Part shown: positions 9,921 to 19,726 of the stretch, in pieces
Layout: each line of letters begins with the position of its first letter
Numbering within the stretch: the first letter of the stretch is position 1
NCBI GenBank assembly: GCA_001304875.1
Contig: BBZO01000013.1
Coordinates: forward strand, 1-64,000
Source of the DNA: Clostridia bacterium UC5.1-2E3
GTDB taxonomy: Bacteria > Bacillota > Clostridia > Lachnospirales > Lachnospiraceae
Length of the DNA: 64,000 nt
Reading direction: 5' to 3'
The notes under the pieces: model-generated
What the model was told of the DNA's origin: nothing
The model's database searches: none
The model's input: only the letters and a program-made list of their open reading frames with translations
Made by a program: the position numbers and the translations under genes

Positions 9921-10370
9921 TCATTCCGCTGCAGCCTGGGTTTGAATGAATTTGGTCCCCGTGCGTGAAAGCCAGACCACAGTATTGGCCGACAACGAGT
10001 ATCCGTCGTTGCTGGAGTCATAACTATCTGTGTCGTATTCCGATTCAGTGATGTAATATTCCGGATCGTCAGTGTTTAAAAACATCTGCTGTACGACGCC
10101 GTCCACGATCCAGGCCCCGTTTCCATCTACCAGGAAACCATCCGGAGTGACCGTATCTGTCAGACAGTAGCCGTTGCCGTCAAAATAATAATTTTCTGCG
10201 ATTCCATCGCCGTTTCCATCCAGCCATTGCCAGCCGTCAGCGAGATAGGAGCCGTCATCGTTCTGCCACCAGTAACCGGTCTCATCCTTCTGCCAGGATC
10301 CGGCATAGGCGGTCAGACTCATGGCGACAGCCATCAGCATGGTTGTTATGAGTAATATTAATTTTTTCAT
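9921..10370 (-). CDS. secreted protein with glucan/choline-binding-like Trp-Gly repeats
   Basis: 149 aa, intact. A Sec signal peptide (MKKLILLITTMLMAVAMSLTAYA) is followed by aromatic/glycine repeats such as GYWWQNDDGSYLADGWQWLDGNGDG and YYFDGNGYCLTDTVTPDG, resembling cell-wall (choline) binding repeats. It probably stays at the cell surface by binding wall polymers. No catalytic domain. It stands alone between codY and a LysR gene, both outside its transcription unit. Function beyond wall association is not evident. Confidence 0.7.
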   Translation of the reverse strand: MKKLILLITTMLMAVAMSLTAYAGSWQKDETGYWWQNDDGSYLADGWQWLDGNGDGIAENYYFDGNGYCLTDTVTPDGFLVDGNGAWIVDGVVQQMFLNTDDPEYYITESEYDTDSYDSSNDGYSLSANTVVWLSRTGTKFIQTQAAAE

Positions 10371-10423
10371 CTCATTTCCCCCGATATCATAGATTTGATA
10401 TTTGTAATATCGAGGTAATTATA

Positions 10424-11319
10424 TCACTTTGCGCCGCAGGCCGCAATCTCCTCCCGCAGGTATTTCAAAAACACCTTCACCGCGGGGGAAAAGGTCTGGT
10501 AGCGCTTCGTGATCATAAAGAGATCCACCGCGATCTCCGGCTCCAGCGGGCGGAAGGCGAGACTGCGGCTCCCTTGGGTGTCCACCAGATTCCCCAGGCA
10601 GAACGCGCAGCCCATTCCCTGTTCCACCATAAAGGTGGCGTTGTAGATCAGGCTGTAGGTGCCGATGATATTTAAGGAGTTATACTGCATCTCGAACCAG
10701 CTGAGCCGCTCTTGTCCGGCGTAGGCCTGGCAGGGAAATATGATGGGGAGCTCCCGGATGTCATCCATGGTGACGGAGGACTTTTCCGCCAGCGGGTTAT
10801 CCGCGCGCATCAGAAGGCCGAAAATGTCCTTCTGCGGCAGCGGGAGATAGTTGTATTTCTCGTACCGCACGGGGCCGATGAGAAGCCCCATGTCTAAAAG
10901 CCCCTTGTCCAGTCGGTCCATGACGGCCTCCGCGTCGCCGCTGTAGATATGGTAGCGGATGCCTGGATACTGGGCCTGCACTTTCTTAAAAACTTCAGTG
11001 ACAAATCCCATGGCGGAGGTCTCCCCGCACCCCAGATAAATGTCCCCGCTTATCAGCCGCTCGCTCCCGTGGAACGCGGACTCGGTCTTTTCCATCAGCC
11101 GCATCATCTCCTGGGCGCAGCCCTGCAGGTAGGCGCCCTCCTCGGTCAGCGATATCTTTTTCTTTCCCCTCACGAAAAGCTTGCGTCCCAGCTGCTCCTC
11201 CAGCTCCATCATCTGCTTGGAGAGCGTGGCTGGGTGATATTCAGGCTTTCCGCCGCGCGTGTGATGCTCTGTTCCCGGGCGATTGCGAGAAAATAGCACA
11301 GCAGTCTCGTCTCGATCAT
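10424..11319 (-). CDS. LysR-family transcriptional regulator (frameshifted)
   Basis: About 298 aa. ATG at 11319 gives MIETRLLCYFLAIAREQSITRAAESLNITQP; one base is missing near 11228, after which TLSKQMMELEEQLGRKLFVRGKKKISL completes the winged HTH and the effector-binding domain runs to 10424. It is a close paralogue of the LysR genes at 31275-32146 and 37535-38418, sharing the AREQ-RAAESL, LTDEG/LTEEG and C-terminal KRYQTFSPA features. It faces the aldo/keto reductase operon, whose promoter carries the motif shared by five operons in this window, so it is the presumed activator there. Confidence 0.85.
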
Positions 11320-11453
11320 AATTCAGTCACCTCTGCTTTGTGGAAGATCATTTGCATAAAAATCATTCGTGTTAGCTATTATTTTACATGATATAATAGG
11401 AAATAGCAATATTTTACAACTAAAATATTCCTAAAAGTTATGTGAATATATTC

Positions 11454-11493
11454 TATATAACTATTTGCAATTTCCTTTGTGGCCGGGTAGTAT
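11454..11493 (+). promoter_or_regulatory. motif-bearing promoter of the AKR-flavodoxin unit (site E)
   Basis: TATATAACTATTTG (11454-11467) overlaps a -35 TTGCAA (11465-11470), then 17 bp and TAGTAT (11488-11493). The same sequence in the same register precedes operons at 23.3, 29.1, 32.3 and 38.5 kb. A LysR activator site overlapping the -35 would fit. Confidence 0.6.
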
Positions 11494-11533
11494 GAATGAA
11501 AGAGAGTCTGATAAAATCGGAGGAGGTTTTACC

Positions 11534-12384
11534 ATGGAAATGATTCAGTTAAATAACGGTGTCCAGATGCCGCAGCTGGGATTCGGCGTTTTTCAGGTGA
11601 CGGACGAAGCACAGTGCAGGGCGTGTGTGCTGGAGGCGCTGAAAACGGGATACCGTCTGATTGACACGGCGGCCTGTTATGGAAATGAGAGGGCCGTGGG
11701 GGCCGCGATGCGGGAAAGCGGGATTGCGAGGGAGGAAATATTCGTCTCCTCAAAGGTGTGGATCCAGGATGCGGGCTATGAGGCGACGCTGCGGTCATTT
11801 GAGAAAACGCTTGAGAATCTGCAGACGGAGTATCTGGATCTATATCTGATCCATATGCCTTACGGCGATTATCATGGGAGCTGGAGGGCCATGGAGGAGC
11901 TTTTAAGGGAGGGGAAAATACGCGCCATCGGTGTGTGCAATTTCCTGCCGGACCGCCTGGCCGATCTCATTTTGAGTCATGAGATTGTGCCGGCAGTCAA
12001 CCAGATGGAATGCCATCCGTTCTGCCAGCAGAAGGAGCTGCGCGCATTCCAGGAGCGCTATGGTATAAAAATGATGGCCTGGGCGCCGTTTGCCGAGGGC
12101 CGGGAGGGGATTTTTGTGAACCCGGTGCTGGCGGAGATTGGCGGATACTTTGGAAAAACGCCGGCGCAGGTGATTCTGCGCTGCTGCGCCAGTGCGGGAT
12201 GATTGCGATTCCCAAGTCGGTGCATGAGGAGCGGATCCGGGAGAATTTTGACATCGACGGGTTTGCGCTCTCTGATGCGCAGATGGAACGGATCGGCGCG
12301 ATGGACCGGGAAAAGAGCGTGATTCTGGATATCCCCAGCCTGGATGAGGTGTACCGGCTTCACGGGATACGGTTTGTGCAGTAG
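11534..12384 (+). CDS. aldo/keto reductase, 2,5-diketogluconate reductase type (frameshifted)
   Basis: About 283 aa. NADPH-dependent carbonyl reductase fold: catalytic tetrad visible as D in LIDTAACYGNE (with Y), K in SSKVW and H in YLIHMPYGDY; IPKSVHEERIRENFDIDGF is the C-terminal cofactor-binding segment. One base is missing near 12184, in LRW-LRQCGM, where a GG has probably become G. Start ATG 11534 has AGGAGG upstream. First gene of a unit with a cyclophilin-like lipoprotein and a flavodoxin, a grouping that suggests reductive detoxification of reactive carbonyls or quinones (inference). Confidence 0.9.
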
Positions 12385-12441
12385 GGGCTGTGAGAGGGAG
12401 ATTTAGCGGAAAAATGCAGGAAATGCGGAAAGGAGCTGCGT

Positions 12442-13050
12442 ATGAGGAGACAGGCATACCTGGCGGGAGCGCTGGCGTTCATATTTCTCCTGTGCGGCTG
12501 CGGTGGGCAGGCGGGCGCTGCGGAGAGGCAGCAGGGGACTGTGGACGCTGAAACGGAGGCGAATACGGTTGAGACGACGGTGGATGCGGCAGAATCGGCG
12601 GCGGATGCGGCAGAATTGACGATGAGTGAGGCAGAATCGGCGGCGGATGCGCTAGAATCGGCGGCGCTCACGGCAGAGATAACAGGAGGGATGCAGATGA
12701 AAATACGGGTAAAAGCGGGCGAGACCGCGATCGATTATGTGTTAAATGACAGCCAGGCGGCCAGGGATCTGTACGAACAGCTGCCGCTGACTCTGGAAGT
12801 GGAAAATTTCAGCACCAATGAGAAGGTGTTCTATCCGCCGGAAGAGCTGGATGTCAGAGATGCGCCCATGGCGGATGCGGGGCTGGGGACGCTGGCATAC
12901 TATGCGCCCTGGGGAGACGTGGTGATGTTCTATGATGCGTTTGGCAGAGGGAGCGGGCTTTACGAGCTGGGAGAGGCCGTGTCCGGGGAGGAAATGATCG
13001 AGATGCTATCCGGGACGATCGAGGTGAGCGCCGTTGAGGCAGAGGAGTAA
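12442..13050 (+). CDS. cyclophilin-like-fold lipoprotein
   Basis: 202 aa, intact. Signal peptide with lipobox LLCGC (Cys near residue 19), then an Ala/Glu/Asp-rich spacer with repeats of AESAADA, then a cyclophilin-like domain from about residue 85 (MKIRVKAGETAIDYVLNDSQAARDLYEQLPLTLEVENF... APWGDVVMFYDAFGRGSGLYELG). Resembles the Cyclophil_like family (PF18050), small beta-barrel proteins without proven isomerase activity. Relatives occur at 36999-37528 and, more divergent, at 30674-31285. Anchored outside the membrane. The link with oxidoreductases recurs in all three cases. Confidence 0.8.
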   Translation: MRRQAYLAGALAFIFLLCGCGGQAGAAERQQGTVDAETEANTVETTVDAAESAADAAELTMSEAESAADALESAALTAEITGGMQMKIRVKAGETAIDYVLNDSQAARDLYEQLPLTLEVENFSTNEKVFYPPEELDVRDAPMADAGLGTLAYYAPWGDVVMFYDAFGRGSGLYELGEAVSGEEMIEMLSGTIEVSAVEAEE

Positions 13051-13219
13051 GCGGGAAGGCAGGGAATTGAAGGCGTTCTGTGATGCATGGAATGCATGGC
13101 CGTCCACTTAATTTAGTTATTAGACAAACGTCAGAAACGGATGTATAATTTTTACAGACCATCAGACGCAGCTCCGGATGCTCAGCGGAGGGGCTGCAGG
13201 AAGGAAAGGAGATTTTGTT

Positions 13220-13699
13220 ATGAGCAAAAAACTGGTTGCATATTTTTCCGCCAGCGGGGTGACAAAAAAGGCGGCGGAGGCTCTGGCGGAGGCCGCGGGA
13301 GCCGATCTGTATGAGATTAAGCCGGAGGTTCCCTACACGAGGGCCGATCTGGATTGGATGGATAAGAAAAGCCGCAGCACCTTGGAGATGAACGACCCGG
13401 CCTCCCGCCCGGCCATTGCCGGCAAGGTGTCCGGGATGGACGCATATTCCGTCGTGTTTGTCGGATTCCCCATATGGTGGTACACGGCGCCCTCCATCAT
13501 CAAAACATTTCTGGAGAGCTATGATTTCGCCGGAAAGACGGTGATCCCGTTTGCGACCTCCGGCGGCAGCGGACTGGGAAAGACGGCCAATGATCTGCGC
13601 GCAGTCTGCCCGGCGGCTGATATTAAGGATGGAAAGCTGTTAAACGGAAGACCGAGCGCCGCGGCCCTGGGCAGCTGGGTGAAGGAGCTGGGAGTTTAG
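13220..13699 (+). CDS. flavodoxin-family protein
   Basis: 160 aa, intact. [39 protein letters not shown] is the FMN phosphate-binding start (S-A-S-G-V-T); [24 protein letters not shown] and [11 protein letters not shown] are typical of the Flavodoxin_4 group. Cytoplasmic electron carrier or NAD(P)H-dependent FMN enzyme. Start ATG 13220 has AAGGAAAGGAG upstream; an earlier in-frame start at 13178 would add a non-homologous extension. Likely co-regulated with the AKR and lipoprotein upstream. Confidence 0.9.
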   Translation: MSKKLVAYFSASGVTKKAAEALAEAAGADLYEIKPEVPYTRADLDWMDKKSRSTLEMNDPASRPAIAGKVSGMDAYSVVFVGFPIWWYTAPSIIKTFLESYDFAGKTVIPFATSGGSGLGKTANDLRAVCPAADIKDGKLLNGRPSAAALGSWVKELGV

Positions 13700-13789
13700 G
13701 CGTCTGAGCTGGAAGTCTGGGAGACTGGGCTGGGACGTTTAAGTCCTGGACGGAAGATCGGAATGGAAATAAAAAATGAGATTGCAAAG

Positions 13790-13836
13790 AGCGTATGCCG
13801 ATGTACTGTGGGAGGTGCAGGGGCATACGCTTTTTT
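13790..13836 (+). terminator. terminator after flavodoxin
   Basis: AGCGTATGCC (13790-13799) and GGCATACGCT (13822-13831) form a perfect 10-bp stem with a 22-nt loop, followed by TTTTTA. The long loop is unusual but the U tract fits termination. Confidence 0.65.
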
Positions 13837-13865
13837 ATATTCCTAAGATGTCGTGGAAATAGTAC

Positions 13866-13899
13866 AAAAAACGAGGCTGACCAAATGCAGTCAGCCTCG
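13866..13899 (-). terminator. minus-strand terminator hairpin without a gene
   Basis: CGAGGCTGAC (13872-13881) and GTCAGCCTCG (13890-13899) form a perfect 10-bp stem with an 8-nt loop; six A residues on the left become a T6 tail on the minus strand. No gene reads into it: 13900-14150 has no convincing frame on either strand, so it may end a small minus-strand RNA or be a remnant. Confidence 0.5.
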
Positions 13900-14152
13900 C
13901 CGGTAGTTTCTTCGCCCGGTCAGTTTTTATTTTACCGATGTGTCAGAACCGTCACTCGTCATCGTTTAGCGAAGGAAAGAGGTCTTCTTTCACTTAGTAT
14001 TACAGATGAAGGCTCCACGATTTTATCAAGTACCTGAAAGAATAAAAAACGCTTGTCATAGAATGAAAAATTCTCTCTTTTGGTTTGTATAATCTACACA
14101 AAACACCTCGCAAAAGCACAGGGAAACTTCGTCTAAATTGTCGAAAACAGTC
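13900..14152. other. intergenic stretch without recognised gene
   Basis: About 250 bp, AT-rich at its right end. I see short inverted pieces (AGAATGAAAAATTCT near 14061) and an isolated TATAAT, but no tRNA, no riboswitch I recognise and no coding frame of quality. Confidence 0.4.
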
Positions 14153-14180
14153 TTGCTTTTTACAGGAAATAAGATATAAT
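14153..14180 (+). promoter_or_regulatory. promoter of cstA
   Basis: TTGCTT (14153-14158), 16-bp spacer, TATAAT (14175-14180), 50 bp before the cstA start; AAGGAGGG provides the ribosome-binding site. Confidence 0.6.
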
Positions 14181-14229
14181 GAAGGTATGGTGGATTATAA
14201 ATTTTTTATAAAGCAAGGAGGGAAAGAGA

Positions 14230-15675
14230 ATGATTAGTTTTTTTGTCTGTCTGGCATTACTGCTCGGCGGATACTTCGTCTATGGCAGGATTGTGGAGAA
14301 CACCTTTGCCCCGGACGACCGGGAGACACCGGCGGTGCGCATCAACGACGGCGTTGACTACGTGGTTATGCCGCAGTGGAAGCTGTTCCTGGTGCAGCTC
14401 CTCAACATCGCGGGGCTCGGCCCGATTTTCGGGGCCATGCAGGGAGCGCTCTGGGGTCCGGTTGTGTTCCTCTGGATTACCTTCGGAACCATATTTGCGG
14501 GCGGCGTCCACGACTATTTCTCCGGTATGCTTTCCGAGAGAAATGACGGCGCGTCCATCTCCGAGGTGTGCGGCATCTATCTGGGCGGCTTTATGAAGAA
14601 TGTCATGCGCATTTTCAGCGTGGTTCTTCTCGTGATGGTGGGCACCGTGTTCGCGGTGGGACCGGCCGGCCTGATCGTCACCCTGATCCAGAAGGGAGGG
14701 ATCGGCGGTATCCTGGCAAGCACGGAGTTCTGGCTGTGGATTATTCTGGCGTACTATTTTATCGCCACATTTCTTTCCATTGACAAGATCATCGGACGGG
14801 TATATCCGCTTTTTGGCATCTGTCTGATTATCATGGCACTGGGAGTGATTTTCGGTATCTTTACAAATTCCGCGTACGGAATCCCGGAGATATGGGAGCA
14901 TTTTGGGAACATGCATCCGGCGGGAACCCCGGTGTGGAGCGTTATGTTTATCACCGTGGCCTGCGGAGCGATTTCTGGTTTCCACTCCACGCAGTCGCCT
15001 CTGATGGCGCGCTGCATGAAATCGGAGAGACAGGGGCATTTCGTGTTTTACGGCGCCATGGTGGCGGAGGGCGTCATTGCCTTAATCTGGGCGGCAGCCG
15101 GCTGCTCACTCTATGAGGTGACCGGCGGGCTCAGCACGGGGCTCAGTGCAGTTCTGGGCAACGGACAGTCGGCGGCGATCTATGATGTCTGCGCCAGAAC
15201 CATGGGCGGAGTCGGCATTGCGCTTGCCATGGTCGGCGTCATCGTGTGTCCGATTACCTCCGGCGACACGGCATTCAGAAGCGCGCGGCTGGTGCTGGCG
15301 GACTGGTTCAAGATCAATCAGTCGGAATTTGGCAAGCGGCTGATGCTGTGCGTGCCGCTGCTGGGCGTGGGCGCGTTTATCGGACATCTGGATTACACGA
15401 TTATCTGGAGATACTTCAGCTGGACCAACCAGACGCTGGCCATGATCGTTCTGTGGACCGCCAGCATGTACCTGTTCAGAGAGAAGAAGAATTACTGGAT
15501 GACGGCTGTCCCGGCCACGTTTATGAGTGCGGTTTCCATGACGTATTTCTTCTATGCGGACGAGTGCCTGGGACTGGGGACAGCGGTGGCTTATCCGGCG
15601 GGCATCGTTCTTGCGGCTCTGTTCCTCGGCATTTTCTTCCATGCGACGAAAAAGCAGCCGGGGACGGAGGTGTGA
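14230..15675 (+). CDS. cstA: CstA-type carbon starvation / peptide or pyruvate transporter
   Basis: 481 aa, intact, multi-pass membrane protein. Family blocks include GPIFGAMQGALWGPVVFLWITFGTIFAGGVHDYFSGMLSERNDG and GFHSTQSPLMARC. CstA proteins import peptides, and some members pyruvate, under carbon limitation; the substrate here is not decidable. It has the shorter length common in Firmicutes. The stop codon overlaps the start of the next gene (TGATG), implying translational coupling. Confidence 0.9.
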   Translation: MISFFVCLALLLGGYFVYGRIVENTFAPDDRETPAVRINDGVDYVVMPQWKLFLVQLLNIAGLGPIFGAMQGALWGPVVFLWITFGTIFAGGVHDYFSGMLSERNDGASISEVCGIYLGGFMKNVMRIFSVVLLVMVGTVFAVGPAGLIVTLIQKGGIGGILASTEFWLWIILAYYFIATFLSIDKIIGRVYPLFGICLIIMALGVIFGIFTNSAYGIPEIWEHFGNMHPAGTPVWSVMFITVACGAISGFHSTQSPLMARCMKSERQGHFVFYGAMVAEGVIALIWAAAGCSLYEVTGGLSTGLSAVLGNGQSAAIYDVCARTMGGVGIALAMVGVIVCPITSGDTAFRSARLVLADWFKINQSEFGKRLMLCVPLLGVGAFIGHLDYTIIWRYFSWTNQTLAMIVLWTASMYLFREKKNYWMTAVPATFMSAVSMTYFFYADECLGLGTAVAYPAGIVLAALFLGIFFHATKKQPGTEV

Positions 15676-16677
15676 TGATGCGGCCCCGGCGGTTGGGAGC
15701 TACGGAACTTCCGTATGAGGAGCTCAGGGAAGATAAAAAGCGCTGCAGGAGATTTGGCCCCTGCGGCGTGGGAAAGCGCGCAATCTATGTGGGGAGCTTT
15801 TACATAGAAAGAAGATATTATGCGGCGTTTCCCGATATAGAGCGCGTGTTCAAGCGTGTTGCCATGAGCAGAGGGGGCTTTACAGGGAGGGGCGTGTTTG
15901 CGTCCCTCCCTATCTGGTGGTGGAATACGGGAACGGGCAGCAGAGGCAATGCCTGTTTAAGCACGAGGAGCAGGTGGACCGGCTGCTCGATTCCATCAGG
16001 GCAGAGCATCCGGAGCTTTCCACCTACAGCGCTGAGGCGGAGAGGAAGCTGAAGGAGAAGGAGCGCGTGATGGAGGAGAAGGCGGCGCGGATCGTCTCCG
16101 GAAAGGCCAGAAACGCTGTCGAGTCTCTGGAGCGGGCGATCCGGTATCTGGAGAAAAACGCCCCGCTTTATACGGAGCTCAGCGCCTCCGCCAGAAAGAA
16201 GCGCACCTTCGACCGGAGCAGGCCCGCGTACAAATGGGCGGCCCTGTTCATCACGCTTATGGGCCTGGCCGCATTTATTTATGGTGTCTGGGCGCTGATT
16301 ACTCATGCGGGCTTTGGGATGTATTTCCTGCTCTTCGGACTGGCTGCCATGTTCCTGTTTTCCAGTGCCAACGTGCTCCCGACGGTAAAGAATAACCGCC
16401 GGTATGTGGAACGGCGGCTGGCGGCGGCGCAGGCAGAGATGGAGCGGTATCTGGGCGCGTACCGGGATTTTCCGGTTCCGGCCTGCTACGCCCATCCCGG
16501 CGTGCTCAGACGTATGAAGGAGATTATTCTGGACGGGCGTGCGGACGGCACGGCGCAGGCGTTTGAGCTCATGAAGGAAGACTTGAAGGCGCTAAACTCC
16601 AGCGTGACGGTGGAGCAGGACGAGTACGAGGAGATCATGGCGATTAAGCCATGTTTCTCGTCATGGATTACCGGTGA
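15675..16677 (+). CDS. conserved membrane protein coupled to cstA (two frameshifts)
   Basis: About 334 aa with breaks near 15910 and 16650 closed. Start ATG 15675 (or 15678) overlaps the cstA stop. N-terminal soluble part (MMRPRRLGATELPYEELREDKKRC... IERRYYAAFPDIERVF), a charged helix with likely coiled coil (EAERKLKEKERVMEEKAARIV), two membrane segments (WAALFITLMGLAAFIYGVWALI and FLLFGLAAMFLFSSANVLP), then a cytoplasmic tail ending PMFLVMDYR. Not a family I can name. Its coupling suggests a role with CstA or simply shared expression. Confidence 0.65.
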
Positions 16678-16700
16678 GCGGGGGCTACTCAAAGAAATCC

Positions 16701-17258
16701 TTATTCGCAAATCCCCGTCACCCCGTCCACAAACTCCTTTGCCCCGTAGGGCGTCTCCGCTTCCAGGTAGCACTTGGCGGCGGAGACATAAAATTCGGCC
16801 AGGAGGTAGGTGAAGATCTCCTCCGGGATCTTTAATTTCGCCCCGTTTTTTCGCGCCTCGGTCAGCTTCTCGGTGAAAATCCGGATCAGAAATTCCCGCA
16901 TGGTCTCTATCAGGACGCCCTGGCGGTTCAGCTGATAGATTTTCACGTAATCCGCCCGGTGCTTCTCGAAATGGGCGAAGAGGATGGACAGGAACCGTTT
17001 CAGCGAGGCGATGTCGGTGGAGATGATCACGTCCGGGGTGAGCCTGGCGTCCGCGAAAAACAGCACCAGATTGTAGTGCAGCAGGTCGTATTTGTCCTCG
17101 AAATACCGGTAAAACGTGGAGCGGGGCACCATGGACCGGGTGCAGATGTCGGTGAGTGAGATCTTCTCAAAGGGCTTCTCGGTCAGAAGCTCGTAGAGCG
17201 CCTTTCTTAAAAGCACATAGGTGCGGATGGTTGAAATCTTTTCTTTCTGGTTCTTCAA
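16701..17258 (-). CDS. TetR/AcrR-family regulator
   Basis: 185 aa, intact. N-terminal HTH (LRKALYELLTEKPFEKISLTDICTRSMVPRSTFYRYFEDKYDLL, about residues 17-60) is classic TetR; the C-terminal ligand domain is of the short Firmicute type. It faces the MMPL transporter gene with 142 bp between, so it is the likely repressor of that efflux/export unit. Confidence 0.9.
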   Translation of the reverse strand: MKNQKEKISTIRTYVLLRKALYELLTEKPFEKISLTDICTRSMVPRSTFYRYFEDKYDLLHYNLVLFFADARLTPDVIISTDIASLKRFLSILFAHFEKHRADYVKIYQLNRQGVLIETMREFLIRIFTEKLTEARKNGAKLKIPEEIFTYLLAEFYVSAAKCYLEAETPYGAKEFVDGVTGICE

Positions 17259-17287
17259 TACAATTCTCCTGTTTTATTTCTGATTTG

Positions 17288-17307
17288 GACAGATTTTTAA
17301 AAGTGTC
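17288..17307. promoter_or_regulatory. candidate TetR operator
   Basis: GACAGATTTTTAAAAGTGTC is an imperfect 20-bp dyad (outer GACA/TGTC, AT-rich centre) between the divergent TetR and MMPL genes, the expected position for an autoregulated TetR operator. Assignment is by position and symmetry only. Confidence 0.4.
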
Positions 17308-17400
17308 TCATTTGGAACAAATTTCAATAATCATTTCTTGCATATTATATCACAAATGGTAAACTCGTAAAAGATTTAAAATTGCGAGAGGACTGGAAGT

Positions 17401-19726
17401 ATGGGACAATCACTGGGAACTGACGGATTGATGATGAGAATCGCGAAGTTTATCGTGAATAAGCGGAAGGCGTTTCTGGCCCTCTTTGCCCTGGCCTGCG
17501 TCTACAGCGTCATCTCCATCCCCAAGGTGGAGGTCATCGAGGACGTGACTGAGTATCTGCCGAAGACCACGGAGACCCGGCGGGGACTGGACACCATGGA
17601 GGAGGAGTTTACCACCTTCGGCTCCGGAAAGATTCTGGTGGCCAACATCACCTACGAGCAGGCGCTTAGGGTGGCAGAGGAGATGGAGCAGATCGAGGGC
17701 GTCTCCCAGGTGCAGTTCTACGACGAGAGCGATGACGCCTACGAGGACGAGGAGCTGGAGGACTACTATAAGGACGCCAGCGCCCTGTTTTCCATCACCT
17801 TCACGGACGAGGAGGACGCGGAGGTGACCCAGAGGGCCATCGTCAAGGTGCGTGAGCTGGTGTCGGGCTACAGCAGCTACGTCTACACCACCGTGGACAA
17901 GGACGACGCGGCCAGTCTGCAGAAGGACATGGGCGTGATTCTGGCCTTCGCCAGCATTGTGATCGTGAGCGTGCTGCTGTTCACATCCTTAACCTACATG
18001 GAAATTGTGATTTTCGTGCTGGTGTTCGGCGTGTCGGCACTCTTAAATATGGGCACCAACTATCTGATGGGCAGCATTTCCTTCGTGACCAACGCGGTGG
18101 GAACGGTGCTGCAGCTGGCCATGGCCATCGACTACGCCATTATTCTGTTTCACCGGTTCATGGAGGAGCGGGAACACTACGAGGCGGAGCAGGCCATCAC
18201 CGTGGCCCTGAGCAAGGCCATTCCGGAGATTTCCTCCAGCAGTCTGACCACGATCTCGGGCATGGTGGCGCTCATGTTCATGCAGTTCGGCATCGGCATG
18301 GATCTGGGGCGGGTGATGACGAAGGCCATCATTTTCAGTCTGATCACCGTGTTCCTGCTGATGCCGGCGCTGGTGATGATGTTCAACAAGGCCATCGACC
18401 GCACGAGGCACAGGAATTTCGTGCCGAAGATCAACCTCTGGGGAAAGCTGATGGTGAAGATCCGTTTTGTCACGATCCCGCTCATCGTGGTCGGGGCCGT
18501 GTTCGGCTTTATCTGGTCGGGAAAATGCCAGTTTGTCTACGACCACAGCTCCATCAATTCCCCGAAAAGAATGAGTATCTGACCTCGAAGGACCGCATCA
18601 GCGAGACCTTTGAGATGACCAACACCATGGCTGTCATCGTCCCGAAGGGGGACTATCAGAAGGAGGGCCAGCTTCTGGACGCGCTGGAGTCCATGGACAT
18701 CGTGGAATCGGCCACGGGCCTGGCCAACATCGAGGTGGGCGACGACGGGAAATACATTCTCGTGGACCGGCTGGGGCCCAGGGAATTTTCCAGCATCGCG
18801 ACGTGGATCTGGATCTGGCGCGGATGCTCTACCGCCTCTACGCCGTGAGCCGGGAGCAGTACGGCGCGCTGTTCAGAAATGTGGACGATTACAGGGTCTC
18901 CATCATCGACATGGTGGACTTTATCTACGAGCAGAAGGAGAGCGGCGCCCTGGATTTCGGGCGGGAGCAGTCGGAGGAGATCGACGACCTGCACGAGGCT
19001 GTCACCGACGCGAGAAAGCAGCTGGAGGGGGAGAATTACTCCCGGATGCTGTTTCAGCTGAAGGGCCCCGCGGAGGGCGCGGAGACCTTTGCCAACATCG
19101 ACGCGGTCCATCGGGTGGTGGAGCGGTATTACGAGTCGGCCATGGTGGTGGGCGATCCCACCAGCAACTACGATTTAAGCCGCTCCTTTGAGAAGGACAA
19201 CGTGATTATCAGTGTGCTGACGGCCCTTCTGGTGGGGATCATTCTTCTCGTCACTTTCCAGTCGGCGGGGCTGCCGTTTATGCTGGTGTTTACCATACAG
19301 AGCAGCATCTGGTTTAATTTCTCCGTGCCGTATCTGACCGGGGACACCATGTATTTCTTAAGCTATCTGGTGGTCAGCTCCATCCAGATGGGAGCCACCA
19401 TCGACTACGCCATCGTCATCACCACCAGATACGTGGAGCTCAGAAAAACCATGGACTCGCTGGAGAAGGCGGTGGTGGAGTCCCTAAACCAGGCGTTTCC
19501 CACCATTGTCACCTCGGGAAGTATTTTAACCTGCGCGGGATTTCTGATCGGGGGCATCACCTCCAACGGGGTTATCGCCTCGTTAGGAAAGACGCTGGGG
19601 CGGGGCACGCTCATTTCCATTATCATGGTCATGCTGTTTCTGCCGCAGCTTCTGATGGTGTTTGACAAACTCATCGACAAGACGGCGCTGACAAGAGGGG
19701 AGAGGAGGAGAAAGGATGAGGCGTAG
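17401..19726 (+). CDS. MMPL/RND-family exporter (two homopolymer frameshifts)
   Basis: About 775 aa. Two halves, each a membrane helix, an extracellular loop and five further helices with the MMPL signature (GTVLQLAMAIDYAIILFHRFMEER; IQMGATIDYAIVITTRYVELR). Breaks near 18560 (C run) and 18788 (T run) split it into three pieces. MMPL proteins export lipids, siderophores or drugs using the proton motive force. Both halves are complete, unlike single-domain Firmicute forms. The stop overlaps the start of the GLUG surface protein by 11 bp, so the two are made together; divergent TetR regulation is inferred. Confidence 0.85.
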
